Shown: positions 7,943 to 16,997 of the stretch, one piece after another
How positions within the stretch are numbered: the stretch's first letter is position 1
How the letters are laid out: every line of letters begins with the position of its first letter
Assembly (NCBI RefSeq): GCF_004339095.1
Contig: NZ_SMGQ01000011.1
Location: forward strand, 419,575 to 483,574
Length of the DNA stretch: 64,000 bases
Direction of reading: 5' to 3'
DNA from: Natranaerovirga hydrolytica
Lineage (GTDB): Bacteria; Bacillota; Clostridia; Lachnospirales; DSM-24629
Made by a program: the position numbers and the translations under genes
Notes under the pieces: generated by a model
The model's input: the letters and a program-made list of their open reading frames with translations, nothing else
Database searches by the model: none
What the model was told of the DNA's origin: nothing

Positions 7943-9089
7943 GATTTTTTGCCTCCTCTACATCATTATAAATCTTTAAATTTGAATAGGAATCTTTAAT
8001 CTCCTGGGCTGTCGCTACAAAATTATGGTTTATATACAAATCGTATCCACCGTTTGGATTGATTAGCAGATAACTTGAATCTTCTTTTAATTCAAAAGTA
8101 TTAGCTGCATGGTGAGGATGTATTGCATAGGGTTCAAAAACAGCAATAAATGAAAAGCACAATAATATAACTAATGAAATAGTCACCACAATAGTCATTA
8201 GCCACTTATTCTTTGAGCGTTTATAGCCACCGAGTATTAAGTGGAATCTTTGAGAAAGTGTAGAGGTTTTTCCATTACCAAAAGCTACGGAATAATAATT
8301 GTGCCTTTCTAAAGATAAATTCTTAGCAACCTTTAGTAAGCAATCTAAGTATTTTGTTTTTTCATCTTCACTTAAATTTGTAGTAACTTCTAAATCCGCC
8401 CTGATTTCTAGCATTTTGTCAATTTCATTATTAAAAAGGTATACAAAGGGATTCCACCAGTAGATAATTCTTAATACCTGTACAAACAGTTTGATTTGTA
8501 AATCTCTATTATAATAATGAGCGATCTCATGTTTTAATATAAAGTACCATTCAGTATAGGTTAAATTCATTGTAGGAACGATTATTTTAGGTGAACGAAA
8601 ACCATAAAGCATAGGTGCTGAAATTAAGTTTGAATGAATCACCTGAAATGATACAGGTTTCTTATAATCTTGTGTAATTGTATGTAATATATTCTCCAAC
8701 TTTGAATCGCGTAATATAGGCAGTTGCTTAACAATTTTCCCAAACTGCAAAAAAGTTTTTAGTGTAGCAGTAGCAGCAATGATTATCCCAACCACCCATA
8801 CAAAGAATAGGACATGAAGTATCGTAAAAGTTTTATTAAATGCATTCATAGCTGGGGTGTTTAAAATATCCATAAGGTTTGGCATTATATATCTGCTGGC
8901 AAAAGTATTGGAAAAGCTAAACTCAAATGGGAAAACAAGCCGTATTGCAACAATAGCAATAAAAGCAAAAATACTTTTTATACCTAGTTGAACCATTCTA
9001 TCTATATCACGCAAATAAAACCAAATAAATGTAATTAGCAAACTGCATAAAAACACAACAGTTATAAATGAAGAAGGTGAAAAGATCAT
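7926..9089 (-). CDS. BlaR1/MecR1-type M56 metallopeptidase sensor without penicillin-binding domain
   Basis: 387 residues from the preferred ATG at 9089, which has a GGAAG site just after the BlaI stop; a start at 9167 would lie inside the upstream gene. N-terminal membrane helices surround the M56 domain, whose zinc motif HEIAH is followed by WWNPFVYLFNNEIDKMLEIRADLEV. One membrane segment follows (about 315-340), then only about 65 extracellular residues (SYLLINPNGGYDLYINHNF). Family members cleave the partner repressor BlaI after an outside signal. The beta-lactam-binding domain of true BlaR1 is absent, so the signal is something else. Confidence 0.82.
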   Translation of the reverse strand: MIFSPSSFITVVFLCSLLITFIWFYLRDIDRMVQLGIKSIFAFIAIVAIRLVFPFEFSFSNTFASRYIMPNLMDILNTPAMNAFNKTFTILHVLFFVWVVGIIIAATATLKTFLQFGKIVKQLPILRDSKLENILHTITQDYKKPVSFQVIHSNLISAPMLYGFRSPKIIVPTMNLTYTEWYFILKHEIAHYYNRDLQIKLFVQVLRIIYWWNPFVYLFNNEIDKMLEIRADLEVTTNLSEDEKTKYLDCLLKVAKNLSLERHNYYSVAFGNGKTSTLSQRFHLILGGYKRSKNKWLMTIVVTISLVILLCFSFIAVFEPYAIHPHHAANTFELKEDSSYLLINPNGGYDLYINHNFVATAQEIKDSYSNLKIYNDVEEAKNHEDKK

Positions 9090-9090
9090 T

Positions 9091-9498
9091 TTATTCTTCC
9101 TTTCCTTTTTTTCTTTCTTCAAGTAATTTTTCCAACTCTTTAATGGTATTAGATTCGTTTTTTTCATGTTTAAGAAGTGTTGCTACAATGTTTTTCGTGG
9201 TTATGGTTTTGTCTAAACTTTTAAAGCTGTTTATAATCTCATTAGTAATAAAATCTTCTTTACTGATTAATGGACGGTAACTTCGGGATAAAACGGTTCC
9301 ACTATACACTATATCAGCCACTTCAATTATTTTCTTGGATAATAGATTTCTCAAAGCCAACTGAACAGAACTTATACTTAAAGATGGATTTATTTTGGGA
9401 ATTTCGGAAGCTAATAAAGGCGTATCACTATTCCATAACACTTCAAGCACATCTTTTTCTCTATTTGTTATCTTTAAATCGTCTTTTTTAATTGGCAT
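9091..9498 (-). CDS. BlaI/MecI/CopY-family repressor
   Basis: 135 residues. A winged helix in the first 80 (TNREKDVLEVLWNSDTPLLA, SSVQLALRNLLSKKIIEV, RSYRPLISKEDF) is followed by a helical dimerisation tail, as in BlaI. This class dimerises on dyad operators and is inactivated by cleavage by the membrane peptidase encoded next. Its stop is directly followed by the sensor start, so the two are coupled. A -35/-10 pair lies upstream on the same strand. The controlled genes are probably this operon and perhaps the divergent promoter at 9610. Confidence 0.85.
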   Translation of the reverse strand: MPIKKDDLKITNREKDVLEVLWNSDTPLLASEIPKINPSLSISSVQLALRNLLSKKIIEVADIVYSGTVLSRSYRPLISKEDFITNEIINSFKSLDKTITTKNIVATLLKHEKNESNTIKELEKLLEERKKGKEE

Positions 9499-9543
9499 TT
9501 ACATCTACCTTTCTTGAAAGTATTGGGTTAAGATTTTGTTAAT

Positions 9544-9572
9544 ATATTAATACAATTAAGTTGTTATGTCAA
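9544..9572 (-). promoter_or_regulatory. Promoter of the BlaI/BlaR operon
   Basis: On the minus strand, TTGACA (9567-9572) is followed by a 17-base spacer and TAATAT (9544-9549). It lies about 45 bases upstream of the repressor start. Confidence 0.65.
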
Positions 9573-9609
9573 TTACAAAAAACATTACAAGTAACTATAT
9601 ATATAATAA

Positions 9610-9661
9610 TTGACTATTTTATTAACGTAATATATAATGACATTATAATTAATTATAATGT
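9610..9661 (+). promoter_or_regulatory. Divergent promoter with perfect palindromic operator
   Basis: TTGACT (9610-9615), a 17-base spacer and TATAAT (9633-9638) form a good promoter. A perfect 22-bp palindrome occupies 9640-9661, where transcription would start; each half-site is ACATTATAATT. A repressor bound there would block initiation. The neighbouring BlaI-type repressor is the obvious candidate, though the palindrome is not the classical bla operator. Confidence 0.65.
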
Positions 9662-9691
9662 TACTATGTATTTGGAGGTGATGCCTTTAAT

Positions 9692-9769
9692 TTGACAGAA
9701 CAACTACATAACAGGCATATATATAGGGATGTGATTAACTTAATGGTATGGAATGTTATTAAGTTCTAG
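9692..9769 (+). CDS. Possible 25-residue leader peptide
   Basis: A TTG-initiated frame, MTEQLHNRHIYRDV onward, ends in TAG at 9769. GGAGGTG at 9674-9680 is a strong ribosome site 11 bases upstream. It lies in the leader between the divergent promoter and the exported protein at 9827. It may be a leader peptide, a small protein or chance. Confidence 0.25.
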   Translation: MTEQLHNRHIYRDVINLMVWNVIKF

Positions 9770-9826
9770 TCTTTAAGAAGTCAAAAAGTTGTAGTAAAGC
9801 TTAATATATTAAAAAGGAGAATTCAG

Positions 9827-10315
9827 ATGAAAAAACGTAGCTTAATATTTATAGGTGCTATATTAGCAATTTTTATAATTGTATTTGTTATAGCATTAAA
9901 TAACACAAAACCAGGGTCGTTTGTATATAACACTTTTAAGAAATCGGATAGTGAATGGACTTTAGATGAAGCTAAAGCCAAAGGGCAAGTTAAGTTAGAC
10001 TTTAGAAAAGGTGAAGCTGGAGAATTTAAAATATTACCATTCAAATTTGAAGGTGGTTTGGATAGAGGCTATGAAGTATATTTTAAAAACGAAGGACCTA
10101 ATGAAGTTAAACTGAATTTTAGAGAAGTAGAATGGTCAACTGAGACAGCTAAAGAAGATTTGCAAGTTGAATCTTATTTTATCGCTCCTGGAGAAGAGCT
10201 AACGACGGAATTTTTCAACCAAACTGGAGATGAAGATGCAAAGTTCTGGATCACAATATCTGATCCAACAGAACCAAGACCTATGATTCAAGGAGAGTTT
10301 TATATTTCACAATAA
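9827..10315 (+). CDS. Membrane-anchored extracellular protein, unknown
   Basis: 162 residues. An N-terminal hydrophobic segment (residues 6-24) is followed by an outside domain rich in beta strands (YEVYFKNEGPNEVKLNFREV, WSTETAKEDLQVESYFIAPGEELTTEF), suggesting an immunoglobulin-like fold. I recognise no family. AAAGGAG precedes the ATG and a terminator follows. The divergent promoter with operator upstream suggests that the gene is inducible, possibly through the adjacent BlaI/BlaR pair. Confidence 0.6.
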   Translation: MKKRSLIFIGAILAIFIIVFVIALNNTKPGSFVYNTFKKSDSEWTLDEAKAKGQVKLDFRKGEAGEFKILPFKFEGGLDRGYEVYFKNEGPNEVKLNFREVEWSTETAKEDLQVESYFIAPGEELTTEFFNQTGDEDAKFWITISDPTEPRPMIQGEFYISQ

Positions 10316-10384
10316 TAATGGTTTATTAATAATCTTCCAATTTTTTATTAAAAATATAAATTTCTAATGTAATATGCAAAAATG

Positions 10385-10414
10385 AAGGGTAGCTATGGTA
10401 GCTATCCTTTTTTG
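10385..10414 (+). terminator. Rho-independent terminator
   Basis: An 11-bp stem, AAGGGTAGCTA (10385-10395) with TAGCTATCCTT (10399-10409) and one G-T pair, is followed by T6. It ends the gene at 9827. Confidence 0.8.
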
Positions 10415-10549
10415 TTTTCACTCACTTCATGCTGCTTGCTATCACAAGAGACACAAGATGGGTTGAAAGTATGAATGATACATATTAAATGGCAATAAAA
10501 TAACAAAAGCGTACATCACTAAAGAGAATAAAGAGTAGTATACATGGAC

Positions 10550-10587
10550 TATAAAAATAAAGAGCTAAAGGAAATATCCAATAGCTC
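10550..10587 (-). terminator. Probable tyrS terminator
   Basis: GAGCTA (10562-10567) pairs with TAGCTC (10582-10587), with an inner GGA/TCC stem. On the minus strand it is followed by a T-rich run. It lies about 25 bases past the tyrS stop. Confidence 0.6.
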
Positions 10588-10612
10588 GATTATTAAAACA
10601 ATGATTTACATC

Positions 10613-11848
10613 CTATTGATTCACACATTTAATTTGATGGTAAACTTTCTTACCTTTTTTGATCATTATCGTATCATCATCTTTAAAATCAGATAAAGTA
10701 ATCGTTACATTAACATCATTCACTTTATTGTCATTTACAGAAACCCCACCTTGTAAAATTAAGCGTCTTGCTTCAGAACGGGATTGAATTAAATTCGCCT
10801 TGTCCATTAATGAAATAATATCAATGCCTTCTTCAAAGATAGATTGGTCTAATTCAGTAGTGGGTATAGAACCAGACTTTGCACCACCCATAAATAATGA
10901 TTTGGCAGCAGTTTCAGCTTTTTGAGCTTCTTGTTCTCCGTGAACAATCTTAGTCACTTCATAAGCCAAGACTTCTTTTGCTTGATTAATTTTTGCACCT
11001 TCTAATGCACCCAATCGATTAACTTCTTCCATTGGTAAGAAAGTTAGTAAAGACAAACATTCTTTTACTTTAACATCTTCAATATTTCTCCAATATTGAT
11101 AAAAATCGTAAGGTGAAGTTTTATTAGGGTCTAGCCAAACAGCACCTTTTTCAGTTTTACCCATTTTTTTGCCTTCACTTGTGGTCAGTAATTTAAAAGT
11201 CATACCAAAAGCAGGTTTGTTTTCTTTTCTTCTAATTAATTCTACGCCACCTAGGATATTAGACCATTGGTCATTGCCACCTAGCTGAAGCACACAATTG
11301 TGTTTTTTATTTAATTCAAGAAAATCATAAGATTGCATTAACATATAGTTAAACTCTAAGAATGTTAATCCTTTTTCATACCTAGATTTATAACATTCAG
11401 CACTTAACATTCGATTAACAGAGAAATGAACACCGACTTCTCTTAAAAATTCAATGTAATTGATATTCAGTAACCAATCCGCATTATTAACCATAATGGC
11501 TTTGCCATCACTAAAGTCAATTAACTTAGACAATTGTTTTTTGAAGTTCTCTGCGTTAGCATTGATTTGTTCTGTTGTCATCATTTTTCTCATATCACTC
11601 TTGCCAGAAGGGTCACCAATCATAGTGGTTCCACCACCAATTAAAGCAATGGGGCGATGACCAGCTTGTTGCATATGTGCCATAGCCATAACAGTTACAA
11701 AGTGACCAGCCGTCAAACTTTCCGCGGTAGGATCAAATCCTATGTAAAAAGTTACTTGTTCCTTTTCAAACATTTCTTTAATCTCATTTTCATGAGTGGT
11801 TTGTTCAATAAAACCTCTTTCCATTAATACATCAAAAGCAGTACTCAT
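10613..11848 (-). CDS. tyrS: Tyrosyl-tRNA synthetase
   Basis: Charges tRNA-Tyr with tyrosine in the cytosol. The 411 residues match bacterial TyrRS. Class I signatures are visible: [16 protein letters not shown] (HIGH-like), [21 protein letters not shown] in the tyrosine and tRNA pocket, and [13 protein letters not shown] (KMSKS-like) near residue 229. A C-terminal S4 RNA-binding domain ([17 protein letters not shown]) closes the protein. CAGGAGGAAG precedes the ATG. The upstream region shows no recognisable T-box specifier or antiterminator, which is unusual because many Firmicute tyrS genes have one. Confidence 0.97.
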   Translation of the reverse strand: MSTAFDVLMERGFIEQTTHENEIKEMFEKEQVTFYIGFDPTAESLTAGHFVTVMAMAHMQQAGHRPIALIGGGTTMIGDPSGKSDMRKMMTTEQINANAENFKKQLSKLIDFSDGKAIMVNNADWLLNINYIEFLREVGVHFSVNRMLSAECYKSRYEKGLTFLEFNYMLMQSYDFLELNKKHNCVLQLGGNDQWSNILGGVELIRRKENKPAFGMTFKLLTTSEGKKMGKTEKGAVWLDPNKTSPYDFYQYWRNIEDVKVKECLSLLTFLPMEEVNRLGALEGAKINQAKEVLAYEVTKIVHGEQEAQKAETAAKSLFMGGAKSGSIPTTELDQSIFEEGIDIISLMDKANLIQSRSEARRLILQGGVSVNDNKVNDVNVTITLSDFKDDDTIMIKKGKKVYHQIKCVNQ

Positions 11849-11998
11849 TTTCTTCCTCCTGAATATATGTTTTATCTTTTACTCACAAACAAACATAATT
11901 TTCTATAATTTTCTTTTTTATCCTATCACAATTAAATCATCCTATCAAGCCTTTAGCTATCATAAATCTTGTTTTATTTTCATATATTATTTAAAGGA

Positions 11999-12067
11999 TT
12001 TTTACAAGCATTAACCTTTCAAGGATAACTTGTGTCTAAATCTCAATGAAAGGCATTTTTACAAGTT
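11999..12067. repeat. Structured intergenic segment sharing a 16-base word with 45.57 kb
   Basis: AACTTGT (12027-12033) pairs with ACAAGTT (12061-12067). The 16-base string ATTTTTACAAGTTAAT occurs here and again near 45571. The segment also contains TCAATGAAAG, found in the repeat at 37.3 kb. It lies between the divergent tyrS and asnB genes and is only tentatively placed in the dispersed repeat family. Confidence 0.35.
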
Positions 12068-12125
12068 AATCAGTTAGTAAAATACTATATACTTTTATTA
12101 AATATGCATTTAGGAGGCTTATATT

Positions 12126-13964
12126 ATGTGTGGATTAACCGGTTGGATTAATTACAAGAAAGATCTTATTCCTCAAATAGACGTTATAAAAAATATGACA
12201 GATACATTGGCATTAAGAGGTCCAGATGATACAGGATATTATTATAGTGAACAAGTATTGTTAGGACATAGAAGACTGACTGTCATTGACCCAGAAGGTG
12301 GCAAACAACCCATGACAAGAGAAATAGGACAATACAAATACACCATTGTATATAATGGAGAGTTGTATAATACAGCTGAATTAAGAGAAGAACTTCAAAA
12401 GAAAGGTCATTATTTTTTATCTCATTCGGATACAGAAGTACTCTTAGTTGCTTATATAGAGTGGGCAGAAGATTGCGTGTACCATTTAAATGGCATCTTT
12501 GCCTTTGCCATATGGGAAGAATTTACCCATACATTATTTATGGCGAGAGACCGCTTAGGGGTAAAGCCACTTTTTTATTACAATCAAGGTGAAGATTTTA
12601 TATTTGCTTCAGAAATCAAAGCCTTGTTGCAGCATCCCTTCATTGACCCTATAATTGACGAAAAAAGTATCTTGGAGTTATTTGGCTTAGGACCAAGTAG
12701 AAGCTTAGGCAGTGGTGTATTTAAAAATATAGAAGAAGTTCAGCCAGCAGAATATATGATTGTTACAGATACAAGACGAATTAAAAAAACCTATTGGCAA
12801 ATCACTTCTCATCATCATACAGACAATAAAAATCAAACCATAAAAACAACCAGTGAATTGGTGGAAGATGCTATTAACAGACAGCTTGTATCTGACGTCG
12901 GGGTCAGTACCTTCTTATCAGGTGGTCTGGATTCTAGCGGAATATCTTCAATTGCTTCTATTCACGAAAGAAAAAAAGGGTTGCAATTAAAGACCTATTC
13001 CATAGACTATGAAGACAATGACAAATATTTTAAAGGGGATTACTATCAACCCACTAATGATAATTACTGGGTCAATGTGGTTTCAGAATACATAGGTTCC
13101 AATCACACCCGATATGAACTAGATAATACATCATTAGCCACCTCATTATATGAGGCAGTAGATGCTTTAGATTTACCAGGAATGGCCGATATTGATTCGT
13201 CTTTGCTACTGTTTTGCAAGAATGTAAGAAAGGATAATACCGTTGCATTATCTGGGGAATGTGCAGATGAAATATTTGGGGGTTATCCTTGGTTTAGAAA
13301 TGAAGAGGATTTATATTATGAAGGTTTTCCTTGGAACAAACATTTAGACTTTAGAAAGAGCATTTTATCAAAAGAGATTCAATCGTTACCTTATGAATCA
13401 TTTGTCCACTCAAAATACCAAGAAGCCATTAATAGCCTTGAATTTATGGATGGAGAAACGGAGCATAGCAAAGCTGTAAAGCGTTTGACTTATTTAAATA
13501 TCAAATACTTTATGATTACCTTATTAAATAGAAAAGATAGAATGAGTATGGCCAATAGCTTAGAAGTTAGAGTGCCTTATGCAGACCATCGATTAATTGA
13601 ATACACCTTTAATGTGCCTTGGGAATTAAAATACGAAGACAACATTGAAAAATCTCTTTTAAGAAAGGCATTAGCAAATTTTTTACCAGAAGATGTGGTT
13701 TATCGAAAAAAATCACCTTACCCAAAAACATACAATCCAAAATATGATTTTGCTGTTAAAGAAATGCTAAAAGACATATTTAAGGATAAAAATGCACCTG
13801 TCCATCAATTGATTGATACCCATTATTTAAGTCAATTATTAGACCAACAATTACCATTTGAAAAACCATGGTTTGGACAATTAATGAAAGGGCCACAGTT
13901 TTTGGCTTATATCATTCAGTTAAATTACTGGTTAGAAAAATATAAAGTAAGAATTGAACTATAG
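12126..13964 (+). CDS. asnB: Asparagine synthetase, glutamine-hydrolysing
   Basis: Makes asparagine from aspartate with ATP and glutamine-derived ammonia. The 612 residues begin MCGLTGW, leaving Cys2 as the glutaminase nucleophile. The class II amidotransferase domain (RGPDDTGYY, LGHRRLTVID, YNGELYN) spans about residues 1-200. The synthetase domain has the PP-loop SGGLDSSGISSI near residue 265 and LSGECADEIFGGYPWF. AGGAGG precedes the ATG. It is monocistronic or leads the radical SAM operon; the 64-base gap to the next gene has no terminator. Confidence 0.95.
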   Translation: MCGLTGWINYKKDLIPQIDVIKNMTDTLALRGPDDTGYYYSEQVLLGHRRLTVIDPEGGKQPMTREIGQYKYTIVYNGELYNTAELREELQKKGHYFLSHSDTEVLLVAYIEWAEDCVYHLNGIFAFAIWEEFTHTLFMARDRLGVKPLFYYNQGEDFIFASEIKALLQHPFIDPIIDEKSILELFGLGPSRSLGSGVFKNIEEVQPAEYMIVTDTRRIKKTYWQITSHHHTDNKNQTIKTTSELVEDAINRQLVSDVGVSTFLSGGLDSSGISSIASIHERKKGLQLKTYSIDYEDNDKYFKGDYYQPTNDNYWVNVVSEYIGSNHTRYELDNTSLATSLYEAVDALDLPGMADIDSSLLLFCKNVRKDNTVALSGECADEIFGGYPWFRNEEDLYYEGFPWNKHLDFRKSILSKEIQSLPYESFVHSKYQEAINSLEFMDGETEHSKAVKRLTYLNIKYFMITLLNRKDRMSMANSLEVRVPYADHRLIEYTFNVPWELKYEDNIEKSLLRKALANFLPEDVVYRKKSPYPKTYNPKYDFAVKEMLKDIFKDKNAPVHQLIDTHYLSQLLDQQLPFEKPWFGQLMKGPQFLAYIIQLNYWLEKYKVRIEL

Positions 13965-14028
13965 TACTTGGCAACAGAAAGCTAAAAGATTACCATAAAT
14001 TATTTATGTTAACTAGGGAGGTGTAAGG

Positions 14029-14418
14029 ATGGAAAACAACAGCACCCAAAAAAAACAAAAAACCTATTTGGCATCAAAGTCAAAAGGTACTAGTGGAACC
14101 AAAAGAACAAAAACACCTAAGTCTGTTTCTAAGACCCCACATAGATCCAGCGCTAGAAGTCAATATGCAAGAAGTCAGAATAGAAGTAGAAGCAGACAAC
14201 CAAATGAACCCACACTAAACTTTTTTAAGGTTAAAACATTTATTAGTGTAATCCTATTAATATTTATAGTTGTTGTGAGTCAAACTAACGTTAAAATAGG
14301 TGATTTAGCTAGTGAAAATTTATTTGATATGTTATACTATAACGAAGAATTAAATACTTTAGGAAATCGTTTTTATACCACGTATAATGAAACATTTAAG
14401 CGTTTATGGAATCAATAA
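14029..14418 (+). CDS. Basic-tailed single-pass membrane protein, unknown
   Basis: 129 residues. A strongly basic, Ser/Lys/Arg-rich cytosolic tail (1-60) is followed by one membrane helix (about 68-86, FISVILLIFIVVVSQ) and a short outside segment of about 40 residues. GGGAGGTG precedes the ATG. It sits directly ahead of the radical SAM-DUF2344-RNase G operon. In related Clostridia that position often carries envelope or sporulation peptidase genes, so a shortened relative of such a protein is possible, but no peptidase domain is visible. Confidence 0.55.
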   Translation: MENNSTQKKQKTYLASKSKGTSGTKRTKTPKSVSKTPHRSSARSQYARSQNRSRSRQPNEPTLNFFKVKTFISVILLIFIVVVSQTNVKIGDLASENLFDMLYYNEELNTLGNRFYTTYNETFKRLWNQ

Positions 14419-14461
14419 CTAAAGTCATTGATTTAGGATATACTTTGAAGGAGTACAGAAG

Positions 14462-16309
14462 ATGAACAAATTAAATTTAACAGATGATATTTTGCTTAGT
14501 GTTGAAAAACCAGCAAGATATATTGGTAATGAAGTCAATATGATCGAAAAGGACATTGCTAACATTGACATTCGATTTGCATTATGTTTTCCAGATGTCT
14601 ATGAAATAGGTATGTCTCATTTAGGATTGCAAATTTTATATGATTTTTTAAATAAAAGAGAAGATACTTATGTGGAAAGGGTATTTTCACCTTGGGTCGA
14701 TTTAGATAAGATTCTAAGAGAAAAAAATCATCCTTTATTCGCATTAGAATCTCAAGACCCTCTTAAAGGTTTTGATTTCTTAGGATTTACACTCCAATAC
14801 GAAATGAGTTATACCAACATTTTAAATATATTGGATTTGAGTCATATACCATTGTATTCAAAAGACCGAAGTGAAGAAGACCCTATTATATGTGCAGGAG
14901 GTCCTTGTGCTTATAATCCTGAGCCTTTAGCAGAATTTATTGATTTCTTCTATATTGGTGAAGGTGAAGAAGCTTTAAACGATTTATTAGATCAGTATAA
15001 GGCTCATAAAAATAATGGTGGAACAAAAGCTGAGTTTTTAGAAAAGCTATTAGATATAGAAGGTGTATATGTCCCCAAATTTTATGATGTTTCTTATCAT
15101 GAAGATGGCACAATAAAAGCGTTTATTCCTAACCATCAAAATGCTAAGTCAAAAATAAAAAAACGTATTGTAATAGATGTAAATGAATTACCATTTCCAC
15201 AAAAGCCGATTGTACCTTATATTCAAACAGTACATGACCGTGTGGTATTAGAATTATTTCGAGGCTGTATTAGGGGCTGTCGATTTTGTCAAGCCGGCAT
15301 GATTTATAGACCTTTAAGAGAGAAGAATGTAGAGGACTTAAAAAATCAAGCAAAGACCCTCATTAGAAATACAGGTCATGATGAAATATCATTGGTCTCT
15401 TTAAGCTCTAATGATTACAGTGAACTTAAAGATTTAACTTATTACTTAATAGATGAATTAGATGAAGAAGGCGTTAATATTTCTTTACCGTCATTAAGAA
15501 TAGATGAGTTTTCTTTGGATGTTATGAGCAAGGTTCAAGATGTAAGAAAAAGTAGTTTGACCTTTGCGCCTGAAGCAGGAACTCAAAGGCTTCGTGATGT
15601 CATTAATAAAGGAATAACCGAAGAAGATATTATAAAAGGGTCGAGCGATGCTTTTAGCGGCGGATGGAATCGAGTGAAATTATATTTTATGTTAGGTTTA
15701 CCAACAGAAACTTTAGAAGATGTAGAAGGCATTGCAACGTTAGGACAAGACATTGTAGAAGAATATTATAAAATGCCAAAGGAAAAAAGAACACAAAGGC
15801 TACAGATTATTATTAGTACATCCTTTTTTGTGCCAAAACCATTTACACCATTCCAATGGTTTCCTCAAGATGATTATGAAACTTTTATGGAAAAACAGAG
15901 CTTTCTCAATAAAAAAATCAACAAGAAAAATATTAAATACAATTCTCACGACGCTAAAACCAGTCGTTTAGAAGGGGTAATTGCTAGAGGTGATAGAAAA
16001 GTATCTAAAGTATTGTATGAGGCTTTTAAACAAGGGTGTAAGTTTGATTCTTGGTCAGAGCATTTTGAGTACAGTAAGTGGGAAAAGGCGTTTGAATTAG
16101 CAGATGTAGACATGAATTTTTACACAACTAGAGCAAGAGACAAAGATGAAATATTCCCTTGGGATTTTATTGATACAGAAGTGTCTAAAGACTTTTTATA
16201 TAGAGAATACACGAGAGCACTGGAATCAAAAGTAACACCTAATTGTCGCTTAGGTTGTGCAAATTGTGGTCTAAAAGAATTAGGTGGAGGCGTTTGTTAT
16301 GAAGGTTAG
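14462..16309 (+). CDS. TIGR03960-type B12-binding/radical SAM protein
   Basis: A 615-residue protein of unknown biochemical role that is conserved ahead of RNase G and rplU in Clostridia. The N-terminal part (DIRFALCFPDVYEIGMSHLG, GGPCAYNPEPLAEFIDFFYIGEGEEAL) resembles a B12-binding fold. The radical SAM core holds the cluster motif CIRGCRFC near residue 270, followed by SLPSLRIDEF and SLTFAPEAGTQRLRDVINKG. The C-terminus has extra cysteines (CRLGCANCG). Its product is usually paired with the DUF2344 protein, whose gene overlaps its 3' end by 11 bases. tRNA or rRNA modification is a guess. Confidence 0.9.
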   Translation: MNKLNLTDDILLSVEKPARYIGNEVNMIEKDIANIDIRFALCFPDVYEIGMSHLGLQILYDFLNKREDTYVERVFSPWVDLDKILREKNHPLFALESQDPLKGFDFLGFTLQYEMSYTNILNILDLSHIPLYSKDRSEEDPIICAGGPCAYNPEPLAEFIDFFYIGEGEEALNDLLDQYKAHKNNGGTKAEFLEKLLDIEGVYVPKFYDVSYHEDGTIKAFIPNHQNAKSKIKKRIVIDVNELPFPQKPIVPYIQTVHDRVVLELFRGCIRGCRFCQAGMIYRPLREKNVEDLKNQAKTLIRNTGHDEISLVSLSSNDYSELKDLTYYLIDELDEEGVNISLPSLRIDEFSLDVMSKVQDVRKSSLTFAPEAGTQRLRDVINKGITEEDIIKGSSDAFSGGWNRVKLYFMLGLPTETLEDVEGIATLGQDIVEEYYKMPKEKRTQRLQIIISTSFFVPKPFTPFQWFPQDDYETFMEKQSFLNKKINKKNIKYNSHDAKTSRLEGVIARGDRKVSKVLYEAFKQGCKFDSWSEHFEYSKWEKAFELADVDMNFYTTRARDKDEIFPWDFIDTEVSKDFLYREYTRALESKVTPNCRLGCANCGLKELGGGVCYEG

Positions 16310-16982
16310 AATTAAATTTACCAAAGAAAATGTTATGAAATTTGTTGGACATCTTGATTTGTTAAGATTATTTCAAAAAGCTTTTAGACGAGCAGATATT
16401 CCTATTGCTTTTTCACAAGGATTTCACCCTCATCAATTAATCTCCATTGGTGCACCCTTACCCATTGGTGTAACCAGTGAAGGCGAATATCTTGATATTG
16501 AACTCAAAGAGGATATGAATGAAGCAGAAGGTATGGCAAAGCTTAATGAAGCATTGCCAAAAGATATGAAAGTATTAGATTGGATTAAGTTAGATGATAA
16601 TGCCAAAAGTTCAATGGCGATTATTGGAGGGGCATCATACACCATAACACCAAAAAACTGGGGATTTTCTTATGAAGAAACGTTGAAAAAAATTAATGAT
16701 TTTATGAGTCAAGAAGCCATTACAATTATGAAAAAAAACAAAAAGAAAAAGCTTAAAGAAGTGAATATAAAAGAAGGTATTTTTGTTTTTAATTACACAG
16801 AGAACAAACAATTTAAAATGTTCCTTGCTACGGGTAGCAAGTTAAATGTAAAACCAGATCTGGTATTAAAATCATTATGTGATTTTTTAGAAATAGAATA
16901 CAATATGTTTGACTTTGATTTTCATCGCAATGAATTGTATGTTTTTGTGTCAGACAAATATATACCTTTGGACCAATTATAG
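16299..16982 (+). CDS. DUF2344/TIGR03936 radical SAM-linked protein
   Basis: About 227 residues from the ATG at 16299, which has a GGTGGAGG site and overlaps the radical SAM gene by 11 bases; an upstream in-frame start at 16284 lies before that site. FVGHLDLLRLFQKAFRRADIPIAFSQGFHPHQLIS is the family signature, written here in spans (about residues 14-48), followed by GAPLPIGVTSEGEYLDIEL. It is the fixed partner of the TIGR03960 protein and is fused to it in some species. Function unknown; the tight coupling suggests a complex. Confidence 0.88.
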   Translation: MKVRIKFTKENVMKFVGHLDLLRLFQKAFRRADIPIAFSQGFHPHQLISIGAPLPIGVTSEGEYLDIELKEDMNEAEGMAKLNEALPKDMKVLDWIKLDDNAKSSMAIIGGASYTITPKNWGFSYEETLKKINDFMSQEAITIMKKNKKKKLKEVNIKEGIFVFNYTENKQFKMFLATGSKLNVKPDLVLKSLCDFLEIEYNMFDFDFHRNELYVFVSDKYIPLDQL

Positions 16983-16997
16983 ATTGGAGTTTTTACA

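Noticed and set aside
7667-9498. BlaI/BlaR pair as a beta-lactam resistance locus
   Set aside because: The sensor lacks the penicillin-binding domain and no beta-lactamase is present.
11849-12125. T-box upstream of tyrS
   Set aside because: No specifier stem or GGTGG-type antiterminator string could be found on the minus strand.
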